A model generated the notes under the pieces. The model did not search any database. It saw nothing but the letters and a program-made list of their open reading frames with translations, and had not been told where the DNA came from. Of a stretch of DNA of 64,000 nucleotides, positions 9,546 to 18,751 are shown one piece after another. Position 1 is the first letter of the stretch; each line of letters begins with the position of its first letter. This DNA is from Oceanobacillus saliphilus. Its GTDB lineage: Bacteria; Bacillota; Bacilli; Bacillales; Amphibacillaceae. Both the position numbers and the translations under genes were made by a program. The stretch covers positions 1 to 64,000 of the forward strand of contig NZ_JALCZU010000004.1 of assembly GCF_023522835.1 (NCBI RefSeq), in the 5' to 3' direction.

Positions 9546-10058
9546 ATGAAAAAGATTGCTGTCATTGGTTGTGGAGGGTCGGGAAAATCCACGTTGGCAC
9601 GAAAACTTGGTACGATCCTGCATCTTCCAGTTTATCATCTGGATGCGATTTATTGGCAGCCTGGATGGGTACCACAAGACAAAGCGATATTTAGGAAGCA
9701 GCAACAGAAAATTCTTGAAAACGACACATGGATTATCGATGGAAACTACAGCGGTACAATGGATGAAAGATTGGCACAGGCAGATACGGTTATATTTTTG
9801 CATTATAAAACAATTCGCTGCCTCTATGGCATAACGAAGCGCCGCTTGCAGTACCGTCGTAAAACGCGGCCTGATATGGGAAAAGACTGCCCGGAAAGGT
9901 TGAACTGGGAATTTTTCCTATGGGTTAAAAACTTCAACAAAACAAAAGCACCTGCTATTTATAGCCGCCTATCGCACTATAAGACTAAAAAAATTCTCAT
10001 CTTTAAATCTCCTAAAGAACTTCAAAACTATTTAACAGAATTGGATAAAAATAGGTGA
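9546..10058 (+). CDS. FlaR-type P-loop kinase ('DNA topology modulation' family)
   Basis: 170 residues. Walker A is AVIGCGGSGKSTLARKLG at residues 5-22, then the family signature LPVYHLDAIYWQPGWVP and WIIDGNYSGTMDERLAQADTVIFL. This is the adenylate-kinase-like family annotated as 'topology modulation protein' (FlaR); a small-molecule kinase role is more likely from the fold, but the substrate is unknown. TAGGAGG lies 6 nt before the ATG. It stands between dat and the S9 peptidase on the same strand with about 80-180-bp gaps, so it may be its own unit. Confidence 0.8.
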   Translation: MKKIAVIGCGGSGKSTLARKLGTILHLPVYHLDAIYWQPGWVPQDKAIFRKQQQKILENDTWIIDGNYSGTMDERLAQADTVIFLHYKTIRCLYGITKRRLQYRRKTRPDMGKDCPERLNWEFFLWVKNFNKTKAPAIYSRLSHYKTKKILIFKSPKELQNYLTELDKNR

Positions 10059-10137
10059 AACTTCCTAATTGATTCGTAAAACGAAATAGTTTAAACTGAA
10101 ATAAAGTTTAGATAATTCGATATTAGGGGGCAATTCC

Positions 10138-12135
10138 ATGACTAAACGATCAATTACTGCCGAGGATCTTAAACAGATTGAGGTATACAGCGATCCTCAA
10201 TATTTACCGAGCGGAAAAGCATTTACATATGTTACGAACACTATAAATGAACAAGATGAATACCAGTCCAATCTCTATTTTCAGAAAGTCGGTCATGATA
10301 AAGCGAAACAATGGACTTTCGGCAGTGACAAAAACAGCAACCTTCGTTTCTCACCGGACGGGGAAAGAGCTGTTTTTCAATCAACAAGAAGCGGCCTTCC
10401 TCAGCTTTGGCTCATTGAAACAGGTGGTGGCGAAGCAAGGAAATTAACCACTTTTAAAAACGGGGCAGTCAATCCTGCTTGGTCTAAGGATGGAAAATAT
10501 CTCGTATTCAGTGCTTCTCTTGATAGCTTAGATGATGTTCAGAATCAGGACGAACAATCCAAGGAAGAACGCAAAAAAGAACAGGAAGAACAAAGCAAAC
10601 AACCACTTGTCATCGATCGGCTAAAATACAAATCCGATGCGAGAGGCTTCCATGATAATAAGAAAACACAAATTATCTTGTACAGCTTTGAAGATGATTC
10701 ATTTACACAACTGACAACGGAAGACGCCGATCACGGTTTTCAGGATATTTCTTCTGATGGTAGTCAAATCCTGTTCACAGCCAACCTTGGTGAGAATGCT
10801 GACTACGAATTAATCAGTGATTTATATACATTAGACGTTCAAACCAAAGAAGTAACGAAATTAACGAATGGAAAAAGTTCCTATTATAGTGCATGCTTTT
10901 CGCCGAGCGGGAAAAAAATCGCCTGCTTCGGGCATGATTATGAATATAGCGGTGCTACATTAAGTGAATTATATATTTTCGACACAGCGAGCCTTGAAAG
11001 AACTGCACTGAGCACTGACTGGGATATGCAGCTTGGGGATGCAATGGCAAGTGACACGAGACTCGGTGATTCTCAGACGGGACCTATCTGGGCGGAAGAC
11101 GAAAATCGTATTTTCTTTATTGCTACGGACTATGGTGCTACAGGCCTCTATCAGGCAACATTGAACGGAAATTTAAAAGTACTTTATAAAAATGACAATC
11201 ATGTATTTAGTTTCACTTATAATCATGCAACCGATTCATTTATCCTTGGAATCAGCACACCTACAAATCCATGTAATTTTTATCTATTGGAGTCTGACCT
11301 AAAACTGTTGCGTTTAACAAATGGGAATGCTGATTTTCTGCATGAAGTTGCCATTGCAGAACCGGAAACACTGACAGTAACTGCTGAAGATGGCTGGGAA
11401 ATACAAGGCTGGCTGCTGCACCCTTATGGATTTGAGGAAAATAAAAAGTATCCATTTATACTAGAAGTTCATGGAGGACCACATGCAATGTACGGTCAGA
11501 CATTTTTCCATGAAATGCAGCTGCTCTCTGCAAAAGGATATGTCGTACTTTATACAAATCCACGTGGAAGCCACGGCTACGGCCAGAAATTTGTTGATGC
11601 AGTACGTCATAACTACGGTGAAGGTGACTATACCGATTTAATGCGTGCGGTCGATGATGCACTGGAAAATTATGATTTTATCGATAAAACGAGACTCGGG
11701 GTAACAGGCGGAAGCTATGGTGGGTTTATGACAAACTGGATTGTCGGCCATACAAACCGTTTCAAAGCTGCAGTGACACAACGCTCCATCTCCAACTGGT
11801 TGAGCTTTTACGGAGTGAGTGATATCGGATTTTTCTTCACGAAATGGGAACATGGTTTAAATTTATTGGATGACCCTAAAAAACTTTGGGACATTTCTCC
11901 ATTGAAATATGCTGAGAATGTGGAAACACCTTTATTGATTTTACATGGTGAACGAGATTTCCGCTGTCCGATTGAGCAGGGAGAGCAGCTTTTCATCACG
12001 TTGAAACACCTGCGTAAGGAAGTTGAGTTTGTCCGTTTCCCTGGTGCAACACATGAACTGAGCAGGAGCGGGAATCCAGAAATGAGAATTGCTAGACTTG
12101 AGCAAATCTGCCGCTGGTTTGAAACGTATTTATAA
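10138..12135 (+). CDS. S9 family (prolyl oligopeptidase-like) peptidase
   Basis: 665 residues without a signal peptide, hence cytoplasmic. The N-terminal 400 residues form a PD40/WD40-like beta-propeller (repeated NLRFSPDGERAVF, PAWSKDGKYLVF and ACFSPSGKKIACF). The C-terminal alpha/beta-hydrolase carries the triad Ser526 in GVTGGSYGGFMTNW, Asp607 in GERDFRCP and His639 in FPGATHELSRSG. This matches the acylaminoacyl-peptidase/YuxL type that trims oligopeptides. AGGGGG precedes the ATG. A run of Gln/Glu/Lys at residues 138-158 is a low-complexity insert between blades. The exact substrate is unknown. Confidence 0.9.
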   Translation: MTKRSITAEDLKQIEVYSDPQYLPSGKAFTYVTNTINEQDEYQSNLYFQKVGHDKAKQWTFGSDKNSNLRFSPDGERAVFQSTRSGLPQLWLIETGGGEARKLTTFKNGAVNPAWSKDGKYLVFSASLDSLDDVQNQDEQSKEERKKEQEEQSKQPLVIDRLKYKSDARGFHDNKKTQIILYSFEDDSFTQLTTEDADHGFQDISSDGSQILFTANLGENADYELISDLYTLDVQTKEVTKLTNGKSSYYSACFSPSGKKIACFGHDYEYSGATLSELYIFDTASLERTALSTDWDMQLGDAMASDTRLGDSQTGPIWAEDENRIFFIATDYGATGLYQATLNGNLKVLYKNDNHVFSFTYNHATDSFILGISTPTNPCNFYLLESDLKLLRLTNGNADFLHEVAIAEPETLTVTAEDGWEIQGWLLHPYGFEENKKYPFILEVHGGPHAMYGQTFFHEMQLLSAKGYVVLYTNPRGSHGYGQKFVDAVRHNYGEGDYTDLMRAVDDALENYDFIDKTRLGVTGGSYGGFMTNWIVGHTNRFKAAVTQRSISNWLSFYGVSDIGFFFTKWEHGLNLLDDPKKLWDISPLKYAENVETPLLILHGERDFRCPIEQGEQLFITLKHLRKEVEFVRFPGATHELSRSGNPEMRIARLEQICRWFETYL

Positions 12136-12137
12136 GA

Positions 12138-12323
12138 ACAAAAGCGCGGGGCGCCCGTTTAGGGACGTACAGACTGCGCCCCGAACTGTGGGGTGGTTCA
12201 ACTTGTTGAACATTCCTACGCAGGAGATAAAGGAAACACGGTGAGGGACGAACCGATGTTGACTTATCGTACGGAGGTATGGGAAGTCTGATAGTCCCTG
12301 GGCGCTGGAGCTGGACGTAGCCG
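12138..12323. repeat. structured intergenic repeat, copy 1
   Basis: GC-rich element matching 25788-25944 over nearly its whole length. Shared blocks include AGCGC.GGGCGCCCGTTTAGG, AGGAGATAAAGGAAACACG, CGATGTTGACTTATCGTACG and CTGGGCGCTGGAGCT. The ends pair: GCGCCC(gttt)AGGGAC with GTCCCTGGGCGC, a 12-bp stem with a 4-nt bulge. This copy has an extra middle segment containing GTTCAActtgTTGAAC. No ORF. It fills the gap between the S9 peptidase and the carB terminator. Confidence 0.85.
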
Positions 12324-12379
12324 TTCCGATAATAAAATTTTCTACAAACGAAAAAATCTATAATTTCCTAGATAATCAT

Positions 12380-12413
12380 AAAAACAGCTGACAAATGATT
12401 GTCAGCTGTTTTT
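12380..12413. terminator. bidirectional terminator (S9 peptidase / carB)
   Basis: Perfect stem AAAACAGCTGACAA/TTGTCAGCTGTTTT with a 4-nt loop and A/T runs on both sides. It ends 6 bp from the carB stop codon, so the arginine operon finishes at carB. Confidence 0.9.
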
Positions 12414-12418
12414 GTGTG

Positions 12419-15400
12419 TTAGAGATATTCTGCAGCAGGCTTGTTTTCAGTTGAGATACTTGCAACATAATCCTGTAGAGATATAACTTGTTCTTCTATC
12501 GATTCATCATGAAACCAGTCCATAACGGATTCAAGTGTTTCCAAACTCGTAAAATATGGAACTTGATATCGTACAGATAATTCACGAATATAAAAACCTA
12601 TTTTTTCTTTCTCGCGGCCTTGATTAGGAATGTTCAGGACAATATGGGGTGCATCCTGTTCCCAATGGTTGAGCAAATCATTTTTATCTTTCACGATGGC
12701 ATTCGTTTCGATGCCATTTGCCAGCAAAAAGTCAGATGTCCCGGATGTCGCAGTAATGACTGCTCCAGAAGCTCCAAACTGGCGTATCAAATTTAAGCTA
12801 TCTTTCTTTAAACGATCCGAAATAGACACAAATAATTGTATCGGATCTGTATGCCCGGCCACATGGAAGGCAATTGGTGAAGCTTTTTTCAAAGCTTCTT
12901 TTTTATTGAAGGCCAAACCTATAACCTCACCAGTCGATTTCATTTCCGGTCCAAGTACATGATCAACACCCTTTAATTTACTTGCTGAAAATACTGGTGC
13001 TTTAACCGTGTAATATGCCGGTTCCTTCAATAAGCCTACATTATCTGTCAGTTCATGCAATGGTGTTCCCAATTGTGCTTTTACCGCCCATTCTATCATT
13101 GGTATACCCGTTACCTTACTCATAATTGGAACCGTTCTTGAAGAACGCGGATTCACCTCAAGCACATAAATAATCTCATCATGAATAACAAATTGTATGT
13201 TCATCATTCCGATTACAGGCAATTTGCTGCTGATCTTACGTGCAATTTCAAGCATCTTTTCTTTCGTCTTTTCACTCAATGATACAGGTGGAAAAATACT
13301 CATACTATCGCCGGAATGAACACCCGCTTTCTCAATGTGCTCAAAAATACCAGGTACGATTACTTGCTCTCCGTCACTAATCACATCGATTTCGCATTCC
13401 AGGCCAGGAAGATACTGGTCGATTAGCAATGGCCAGCAGCGATCATTTGTGTCTTTCTGAATTCTTGACACATAATGATGCAATTCTTTCTCGTTGTAAC
13501 AAATAAACATCGATTGTCCGCCAATTACATAGGAAGGTCGAATCAATACCGGAAAGCCCAGTTCATTCACTAAAGTTGCCACTTCTTCCGATTGATGAAC
13601 GATATGTCCAGCAATATGCGGGATATTCAATTGATTCAGGAATTCATAGAATTGTTCCCTATCTTCCATTTGATCAATATGTTCAGGTAACGTGCCCAGT
13701 ACGTTGATTCCTTCATCCTTTAAGTCATTTGCCAGATTAATAGCCGTCTGACCACCAAATTGTATGAGCACTCCCGCGACTTTTTCTTTTTCTATTACAG
13801 AAAGTACATCCTCCAAGGCCAGTGGTTCAAAATACAGCCGATCCGCTACAGAGTAATCCGTACTGACTGTTTCCGGATTATTATTAATGACAACCGCTTC
13901 GTAGCCGCTATTTTTAAGAGCTAAAGCTGCGTGGACAGAGCAATAATCAAATTCAACTCCCTGACCGATCCGGATTGGACCTGAACCAAGAACGAGAACT
14001 TTTTTCTTGTTATCGGTCGTTACCACTTCATCATTACCATGCCAGGTTGAATAATAGTAAGGTGTGATGGCATCAAATTCCCCTGCACATGTATCAACGA
14101 GCTTATAGGAAGGTGATATCCCATTACGTTTATAAAATTCCCTTAATTGCTTCGCGGATGTCCCAAACAGTTCAGCTAGACGAATGTCACTGATATTAAA
14201 ACGTTTGGCCTCCTTCAATCGTTCAACCGGAACATCAGGCAAGTCACAACCTGTTAGTTTCTGCTCTAATTCAAGAATTCTTTGGATTTTACGCAGGAAC
14301 CAGTAATCTATCTTTGTCAGATCCATGAGCGTTTTAAGTTCTTCTCCCCGCATGAGAGCTTCTGCAATTGCAAATATCCGGAGATCATTTGGAATCCTTA
14401 ATAATTCTAATAGTTCTTCCTGCGATTTCTCAGCCATGCCCGGCCAATGCAAACTATACATATTCATTTCCAGCGATCGGATTGCTTTATTCAGAGCGCC
14501 CTCAAATGTCCGGTCTATCGCCATAACTTCGCCGGTTGCCTTCATTTGTGTACCTAATGTCCGATCTGCCTCCGTAAATTTATCGAACGGAAAACGGGGA
14601 AGTTTTACGACAATATAATCCAAAGCCGGTTCAAAGGATGCATATGTATTTCCTGTGATCGGGTTTAGAATTTCGTCGAGTGTATATCCGATTGCAGATT
14701 TTGCAGCAATCCTGGCAATTGGATATCCCGTAGCCTTGGAAGCGAGGGCAGATGATCTACTGACCCTTGGGTTTACCTCGATAATACAATACTCATTGGA
14801 ATGTGGGTTTAAAGCAAACTGAATATTACATCCACCGACAACATCAAGTGCACGTATAACCTTCAGGGAGGCTGTCCGAAGCATTTGATACTGCACATCA
14901 GACAATGTTTGGGAAGGTGCAACAACGATGGAGTCACCGGTATGGACACCAACTGGGTCCATGTTTTCCATATTGCAGACGATGACACATGTATCATTTG
15001 AATCACGCATAACCTCGTATTCTATTTCCTTCCATCCTTTAATGCTTCTTTCAACGAGAACTTGGTCAATTGGGCTTAACATAAGTCCTTTTTCTAATAG
15101 ATTCTTATATTCTTCCACTTCATATGCAAAACCGCCCCCTTCTCCACCAAGGGTATAAGCAGGCCGAAGAATGACAGGAAAACCGATTTCCTTAATAAAT
15201 GCCATTCCTTCTTCCACTGTCTGAACTATTTTTGACTCTGAAATCGGCTCGTTGATATCAATCATTAATTGACGGAATAATTCACGGTCCTCCCCCTTCT
15301 TGATGGAAGCAACAGAAGTACCCAGCAATTCAACTTGGTACTTATCAAGGATACCTTTATCATAAAGTTCAACCGTTAAATTCAGCCCTGTCTGCCCACC

Positions 15401-15670
15401 AAGACTTCCGATTAAACCATCCGGCTTTTCTTTTGCAATAATTTTTTCGAGTGTTTCGACCTGAAGCGGTTCCATATACACATGGTCTGCCACTCGCTCA
15501 TCGGTCATAATCGTTGCAGGGTTATTATTGACTAAAACGACTTCAATGCCCTCTTCCTTTAATGCAAGACATGCCTGTGTACCTGCATAATCAAACTCTG
15601 CTGCCTGACCGATAACAATTGGTCCGGAACCGATAACCAATACTTTTTTTATAGATTTATGCTTCGACAT
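12419..15670 (-). CDS. carB: carbamoyl-phosphate synthase large subunit
   Basis: Makes carbamoyl phosphate from bicarbonate, ammonia and 2 ATP with CarA. 1083 residues in the standard order: first ATP-grasp half (KVLVIGSGPIVIGQAAEFDY, GGEGGGFAYEVEE, EVNPRVSRSSALASKATGYP), oligomerisation region, second half (VLGSGPIRIGQGVEFDYCSV, EVNPRSSRTVPIMSKVTG), then a C-terminal MGS-like allosteric domain from about 940 (SGTSDFLLANGIETNAI). It overlaps carA by 14 bp and sits in the arginine operon, so it is probably the arginine-specific copy; a pyrimidine copy (pyrAB) would be expected elsewhere. GGAGGGA precedes the ATG. Confidence 0.96.
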   Translation of the reverse strand: MSKHKSIKKVLVIGSGPIVIGQAAEFDYAGTQACLALKEEGIEVVLVNNNPATIMTDERVADHVYMEPLQVETLEKIIAKEKPDGLIGSLGGQTGLNLTVELYDKGILDKYQVELLGTSVASIKKGEDRELFRQLMIDINEPISESKIVQTVEEGMAFIKEIGFPVILRPAYTLGGEGGGFAYEVEEYKNLLEKGLMLSPIDQVLVERSIKGWKEIEYEVMRDSNDTCVIVCNMENMDPVGVHTGDSIVVAPSQTLSDVQYQMLRTASLKVIRALDVVGGCNIQFALNPHSNEYCIIEVNPRVSRSSALASKATGYPIARIAAKSAIGYTLDEILNPITGNTYASFEPALDYIVVKLPRFPFDKFTEADRTLGTQMKATGEVMAIDRTFEGALNKAIRSLEMNMYSLHWPGMAEKSQEELLELLRIPNDLRIFAIAEALMRGEELKTLMDLTKIDYWFLRKIQRILELEQKLTGCDLPDVPVERLKEAKRFNISDIRLAELFGTSAKQLREFYKRNGISPSYKLVDTCAGEFDAITPYYYSTWHGNDEVVTTDNKKKVLVLGSGPIRIGQGVEFDYCSVHAALALKNSGYEAVVINNNPETVSTDYSVADRLYFEPLALEDVLSVIEKEKVAGVLIQFGGQTAINLANDLKDEGINVLGTLPEHIDQMEDREQFYEFLNQLNIPHIAGHIVHQSEEVATLVNELGFPVLIRPSYVIGGQSMFICYNEKELHHYVSRIQKDTNDRCWPLLIDQYLPGLECEIDVISDGEQVIVPGIFEHIEKAGVHSGDSMSIFPPVSLSEKTKEKMLEIARKISSKLPVIGMMNIQFVIHDEIIYVLEVNPRSSRTVPIMSKVTGIPMIEWAVKAQLGTPLHELTDNVGLLKEPAYYTVKAPVFSASKLKGVDHVLGPEMKSTGEVIGLAFNKKEALKKASPIAFHVAGHTDPIQLFVSISDRLKKDSLNLIRQFGASGAVITATSGTSDFLLANGIETNAIVKDKNDLLNHWEQDAPHIVLNIPNQGREKEKIGFYIRELSVRYQVPYFTSLETLESVMDWFHDESIEEQVISLQDYVASISTENKPAAEYL

Positions 15671-16754
15671 ATACTGGTGCTCCCTCCTGAGCTGCAGAAA
15701 CTACTTGATGTATAAATTCGTTGAAAATATATTCCGTATCACTTGGTCCCGGATGTGCTTCCGGGTGAAACTGAACAGATTGTATTGGTTTGCTCACATG
15801 CTTCATACCTTCAAGAGAGCGGTCATTCACATTCCGGAATAAAACCTGAAAATCTCTTGGGTCGATGCTATCTTCTTCTACGACATAACCATGGTTTTGA
15901 GATGTCATGCGCACCTTTCCTGTCAGTAAATCCTTAACAGGATGATTTCCACCACGATGTCCAAAAGGCATTTTCTTCGTTTTCCCTCCGTAAGCAAGGG
16001 CTATAAGCTGATGGCCTAGACAAATACCAAGTGTTGGATATTTTTCGATCAATGCTTTCATTGCAGGGAAATATGGTTTAAGTTCCATCGGGTCTCCAGG
16101 ACCATTGCTCAGTAATATACCATGTGGATTCATCGCTTCAATCACTTCGATGGATGTATGGTATGGTACGACTGTTACTTTGCAATCTTGTTTCAACAAT
16201 GCCTTTAAAATTGATTTTTTATAACCAAAATCGATAAGAACTACATGATACGTGCCAATTCCATATGACTCTGGGACGTCTACAGACACACGATTGACCA
16301 ATTCCATATTACTGTGTTTTTTCCACGCTGCAGAAAAATGCTTTTTACCTTGTTCGGATACTATTTTTCCATTTACCGTTTTATGCTTGCGGATAGCTGC
16401 AACCAATGAACGTGTATCTACATTTTTCAGTCCTGGTATATTTGCTTCTTTTAATTCTTCTGAAAAGGAGGATGTTGCCTGATAATGGCTCGGATCATCA
16501 CAAATATCACTTGCAACAATTGCCGAAACAGATAGTTTAGGGCTCTCATCATCTTCTTCATTTATGCCATAGTTACCAATAATCGGATAACAGAACGTCA
16601 ATATTTGTCCTGCATAGGATGGATCTGTCATCATCTCCTGGTAACCTGTCATACTTGTATTAAAGACAACTTCACCACTTATTTCTTGCTCGGCACCGAA
16701 CCAATCCCCTTCAAACTCTTCACCGGTTTCAAGTATAAGGTATCCTTTAGTCAT
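15657..16754 (-). CDS. carA: carbamoyl-phosphate synthase small (glutaminase) subunit
   Basis: Supplies ammonia from glutamine to CarB. 365 residues. The N-terminal CarA domain (GEVVFNTSMTGYQEMMTDPSY) is followed by the class-I glutamine amidotransferase with nucleophile Cys in LGICLGHQLIALAYGG and the His-Glu pair in SVQFHPEAHPGP. Its overlap with carB indicates coupled translation and 1:1 subunits. It follows argD by only 3 bp. Confidence 0.96.
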   Translation of the reverse strand: MTKGYLILETGEEFEGDWFGAEQEISGEVVFNTSMTGYQEMMTDPSYAGQILTFCYPIIGNYGINEEDDESPKLSVSAIVASDICDDPSHYQATSSFSEELKEANIPGLKNVDTRSLVAAIRKHKTVNGKIVSEQGKKHFSAAWKKHSNMELVNRVSVDVPESYGIGTYHVVLIDFGYKKSILKALLKQDCKVTVVPYHTSIEVIEAMNPHGILLSNGPGDPMELKPYFPAMKALIEKYPTLGICLGHQLIALAYGGKTKKMPFGHRGGNHPVKDLLTGKVRMTSQNHGYVVEEDSIDPRDFQVLFRNVNDRSLEGMKHVSKPIQSVQFHPEAHPGPSDTEYIFNEFIHQVVSAAQEGAPVYVEA

Positions 16755-16757
16755 GAT

Positions 16758-17951
16758 TTAACTCCTTCCATCCGTCATTACCTCTTCCAATAGCTGTATA
16801 AAGATCTCTAACTCCTGCTTAGTCGTTGTCAATGGCGGTAATATCCGCAGTATATGAGAACCTGCCGAGAGGACGAGTACTCCTTTTTCTCTGAATTCAT
16901 TAATATAGGGAGCTGCTTCCGCTGTTAATTTCAAACCAATTAGAAAGCCAATCCCATGGACATCCTCGATCAATTTATGCTTTTCCTTCAATTCTTCCAG
17001 CTGATTGTTCAGCCATTTGCTTGTCGATGTCACATGGGCGAGGATATTTTCGTTCAGCAACGTTTCCATTGTAGCAATCCCTGCACTGGAAGCTAATGGA
17101 TTTCCTCCAAATGTACTTCCATGAGTACCGGGTCCAAATGAAACGGCAATATTCTCTTTTGCAAGCATCGCACCGATTGGAAATCCTGAACCGAGTCCTT
17201 TCGCAAGTGTCATCACATCCGGTTCAATTCCATATTGTTCGTAAGCAAATAATGTACCCGTACGTCCCATCCCTGTTTGTACTTCATCAACCATGAACAG
17301 AATATTTGCTTCTTTACATACTTGGGACAGTTTTTTAATCCAGTCCAGCTCTGCTTTATTCACACCGCCTTCACCTTGAACCAACTCGAGTAACACTGCA
17401 GTTGTCGTACCATTATTCACTTCATCCAATGCTGCCTCATCGTTATAGTTCAAATAGCGGAACCCAGAAGTTAACGGTGTAAATCCTTTATGAATTTTTT
17501 CCTGGCCAGTTGCTGCCATTGTTGAACCGGTACGGCCATGAAATGATTGCTGGAATGTCACAATCTCTGTTCGCTCCGGAAATCCATTATCTTTTGCATA
17601 TTTTTTCGCCAATTTGATTGCTGCTTCATTTGCCTCTGCTCCACTGTTGCAAAAAAACACTTGATCAAAACAACTATGTTCCACTAATAATGATGCAAGT
17701 TCATTTTGCGGAGGTATACTGTACAGATTGGAGCAGTGCCATAGCAGATCAAGCTGATTACTAAGTTTCTCGTGAACCTGTTCCGGTACATGCCCTAAAT
17801 TACAGGTTGCAATTCCCGATGTGTAATCCAAATATTTTTTCCCGTTATCATCCCATACATAACTTCCCTTCCCTTTTACGATGGTAATGGGAAATCGTTG
17901 ATACGTATTCATTACAGGAAGAGGTGATTGATTAACTGCTGTATCAGACAT
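16758..17951 (-). CDS. argD: acetylornithine aminotransferase
   Basis: PLP enzyme converting N-acetylglutamate semialdehyde to N-acetylornithine. 397 residues, fold type I class III: FCNSGAEANEAAIKLAKKYA, GRTGSTMAATGQEK, MVDEVQTGMGRTGTLFAYEQ, and the Schiff-base Lys in TLAKGLGSGFPIGAML. Overlaps argB by 8 bp. The operon position argC-J-B-D separates it from ornithine or GABA aminotransferases of the same class. Confidence 0.95.
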   Translation of the reverse strand: MSDTAVNQSPLPVMNTYQRFPITIVKGKGSYVWDDNGKKYLDYTSGIATCNLGHVPEQVHEKLSNQLDLLWHCSNLYSIPPQNELASLLVEHSCFDQVFFCNSGAEANEAAIKLAKKYAKDNGFPERTEIVTFQQSFHGRTGSTMAATGQEKIHKGFTPLTSGFRYLNYNDEAALDEVNNGTTTAVLLELVQGEGGVNKAELDWIKKLSQVCKEANILFMVDEVQTGMGRTGTLFAYEQYGIEPDVMTLAKGLGSGFPIGAMLAKENIAVSFGPGTHGSTFGGNPLASSAGIATMETLLNENILAHVTSTSKWLNNQLEELKEKHKLIEDVHGIGFLIGLKLTAEAAPYINEFREKGVLVLSAGSHILRILPPLTTTKQELEIFIQLLEEVMTDGRS

Positions 17952-18741
17952 GTTGTACCTCCTTCTTGTTGATTACCTTCGTTCCGGCCTGTTTTCCTTC
18001 CATGTAGTTCTTTAAATCATCGGGAGCCAACCCGTTTAAAATGACCGACTCTTTCACTCCGCCCGATAATCCTTTTAATGCGGATCGGACCTTGGGAATC
18101 ATCCCTCCATAAATAATACCGGAAGCTATTTTTTGCTCTATTTCTTCTTTGGTCAATTGCGCGTGGACGATTTCTTTACCGGCAATGTTTTCCATCACTC
18201 CTGGAATATCGCTGATGAATGCAAGCTTGCCTTTTAATGCCTGGGCAACGGCTGCTGCGGCCACATCTCCATTTATGTTATAATGCTGGCCTGAAGCATC
18301 GATGCCAATAGGTGCTATTACCGGAATTCCACCATTTTCCATAATCAGCTGCAGCCAGGTTGTATTTACCTCTTCAACCTGACCAACAAATCCGAGTATC
18401 GGATCTACAGGTTTCGTCTGCAAAAGGGAACAATCCACACCACTCAGTCCAATGGCCGTACCACCTTGCATTTGCAGTTTGCCGGCAATCTTTTTATTGA
18501 TTGATCCGCTCATTACCATCTCGGCCACATCCAATACTTCCTTTGTCGTTACTCGTAAGCCATCAACAAATTCAGTTTTCACATTTAACTGCTCCAGGAC
18601 CTGGTTTATTTCAGGACCCCCTCCATGTACAATGACAGGCTGACATATGTTTTGTTTCTTTAAGTTGACAACCATTTTATAAAAGGAATCCGGTAATTCT
18701 GCCAGCACACTACCGCCCATTTTTAGCACAATGATATTCAT
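17944..18741 (-). CDS. argB: acetylglutamate kinase
   Basis: Phosphorylates N-acetylglutamate. 265 residues, amino-acid kinase fold: KMGGSVLAE at the N-terminus, PVIVHGGGPEINQVLEQL, and the phosphate-binding C-terminal GGMIPKVRSALKGLSGG. The N-terminal extension found in arginine-inhibited hexameric forms is missing, consistent with the short bacillar type in which control falls on other steps. GAGGTG lies before the ATG; overlaps argD. Confidence 0.95.
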   Translation of the reverse strand: MNIIVLKMGGSVLAELPDSFYKMVVNLKKQNICQPVIVHGGGPEINQVLEQLNVKTEFVDGLRVTTKEVLDVAEMVMSGSINKKIAGKLQMQGGTAIGLSGVDCSLLQTKPVDPILGFVGQVEEVNTTWLQLIMENGGIPVIAPIGIDASGQHYNINGDVAAAAVAQALKGKLAFISDIPGVMENIAGKEIVHAQLTKEEIEQKIASGIIYGGMIPKVRSALKGLSGGVKESVILNGLAPDDLKNYMEGKQAGTKVINKKEVQHV

Positions 18742-18751
18742 CTAAGTCACC

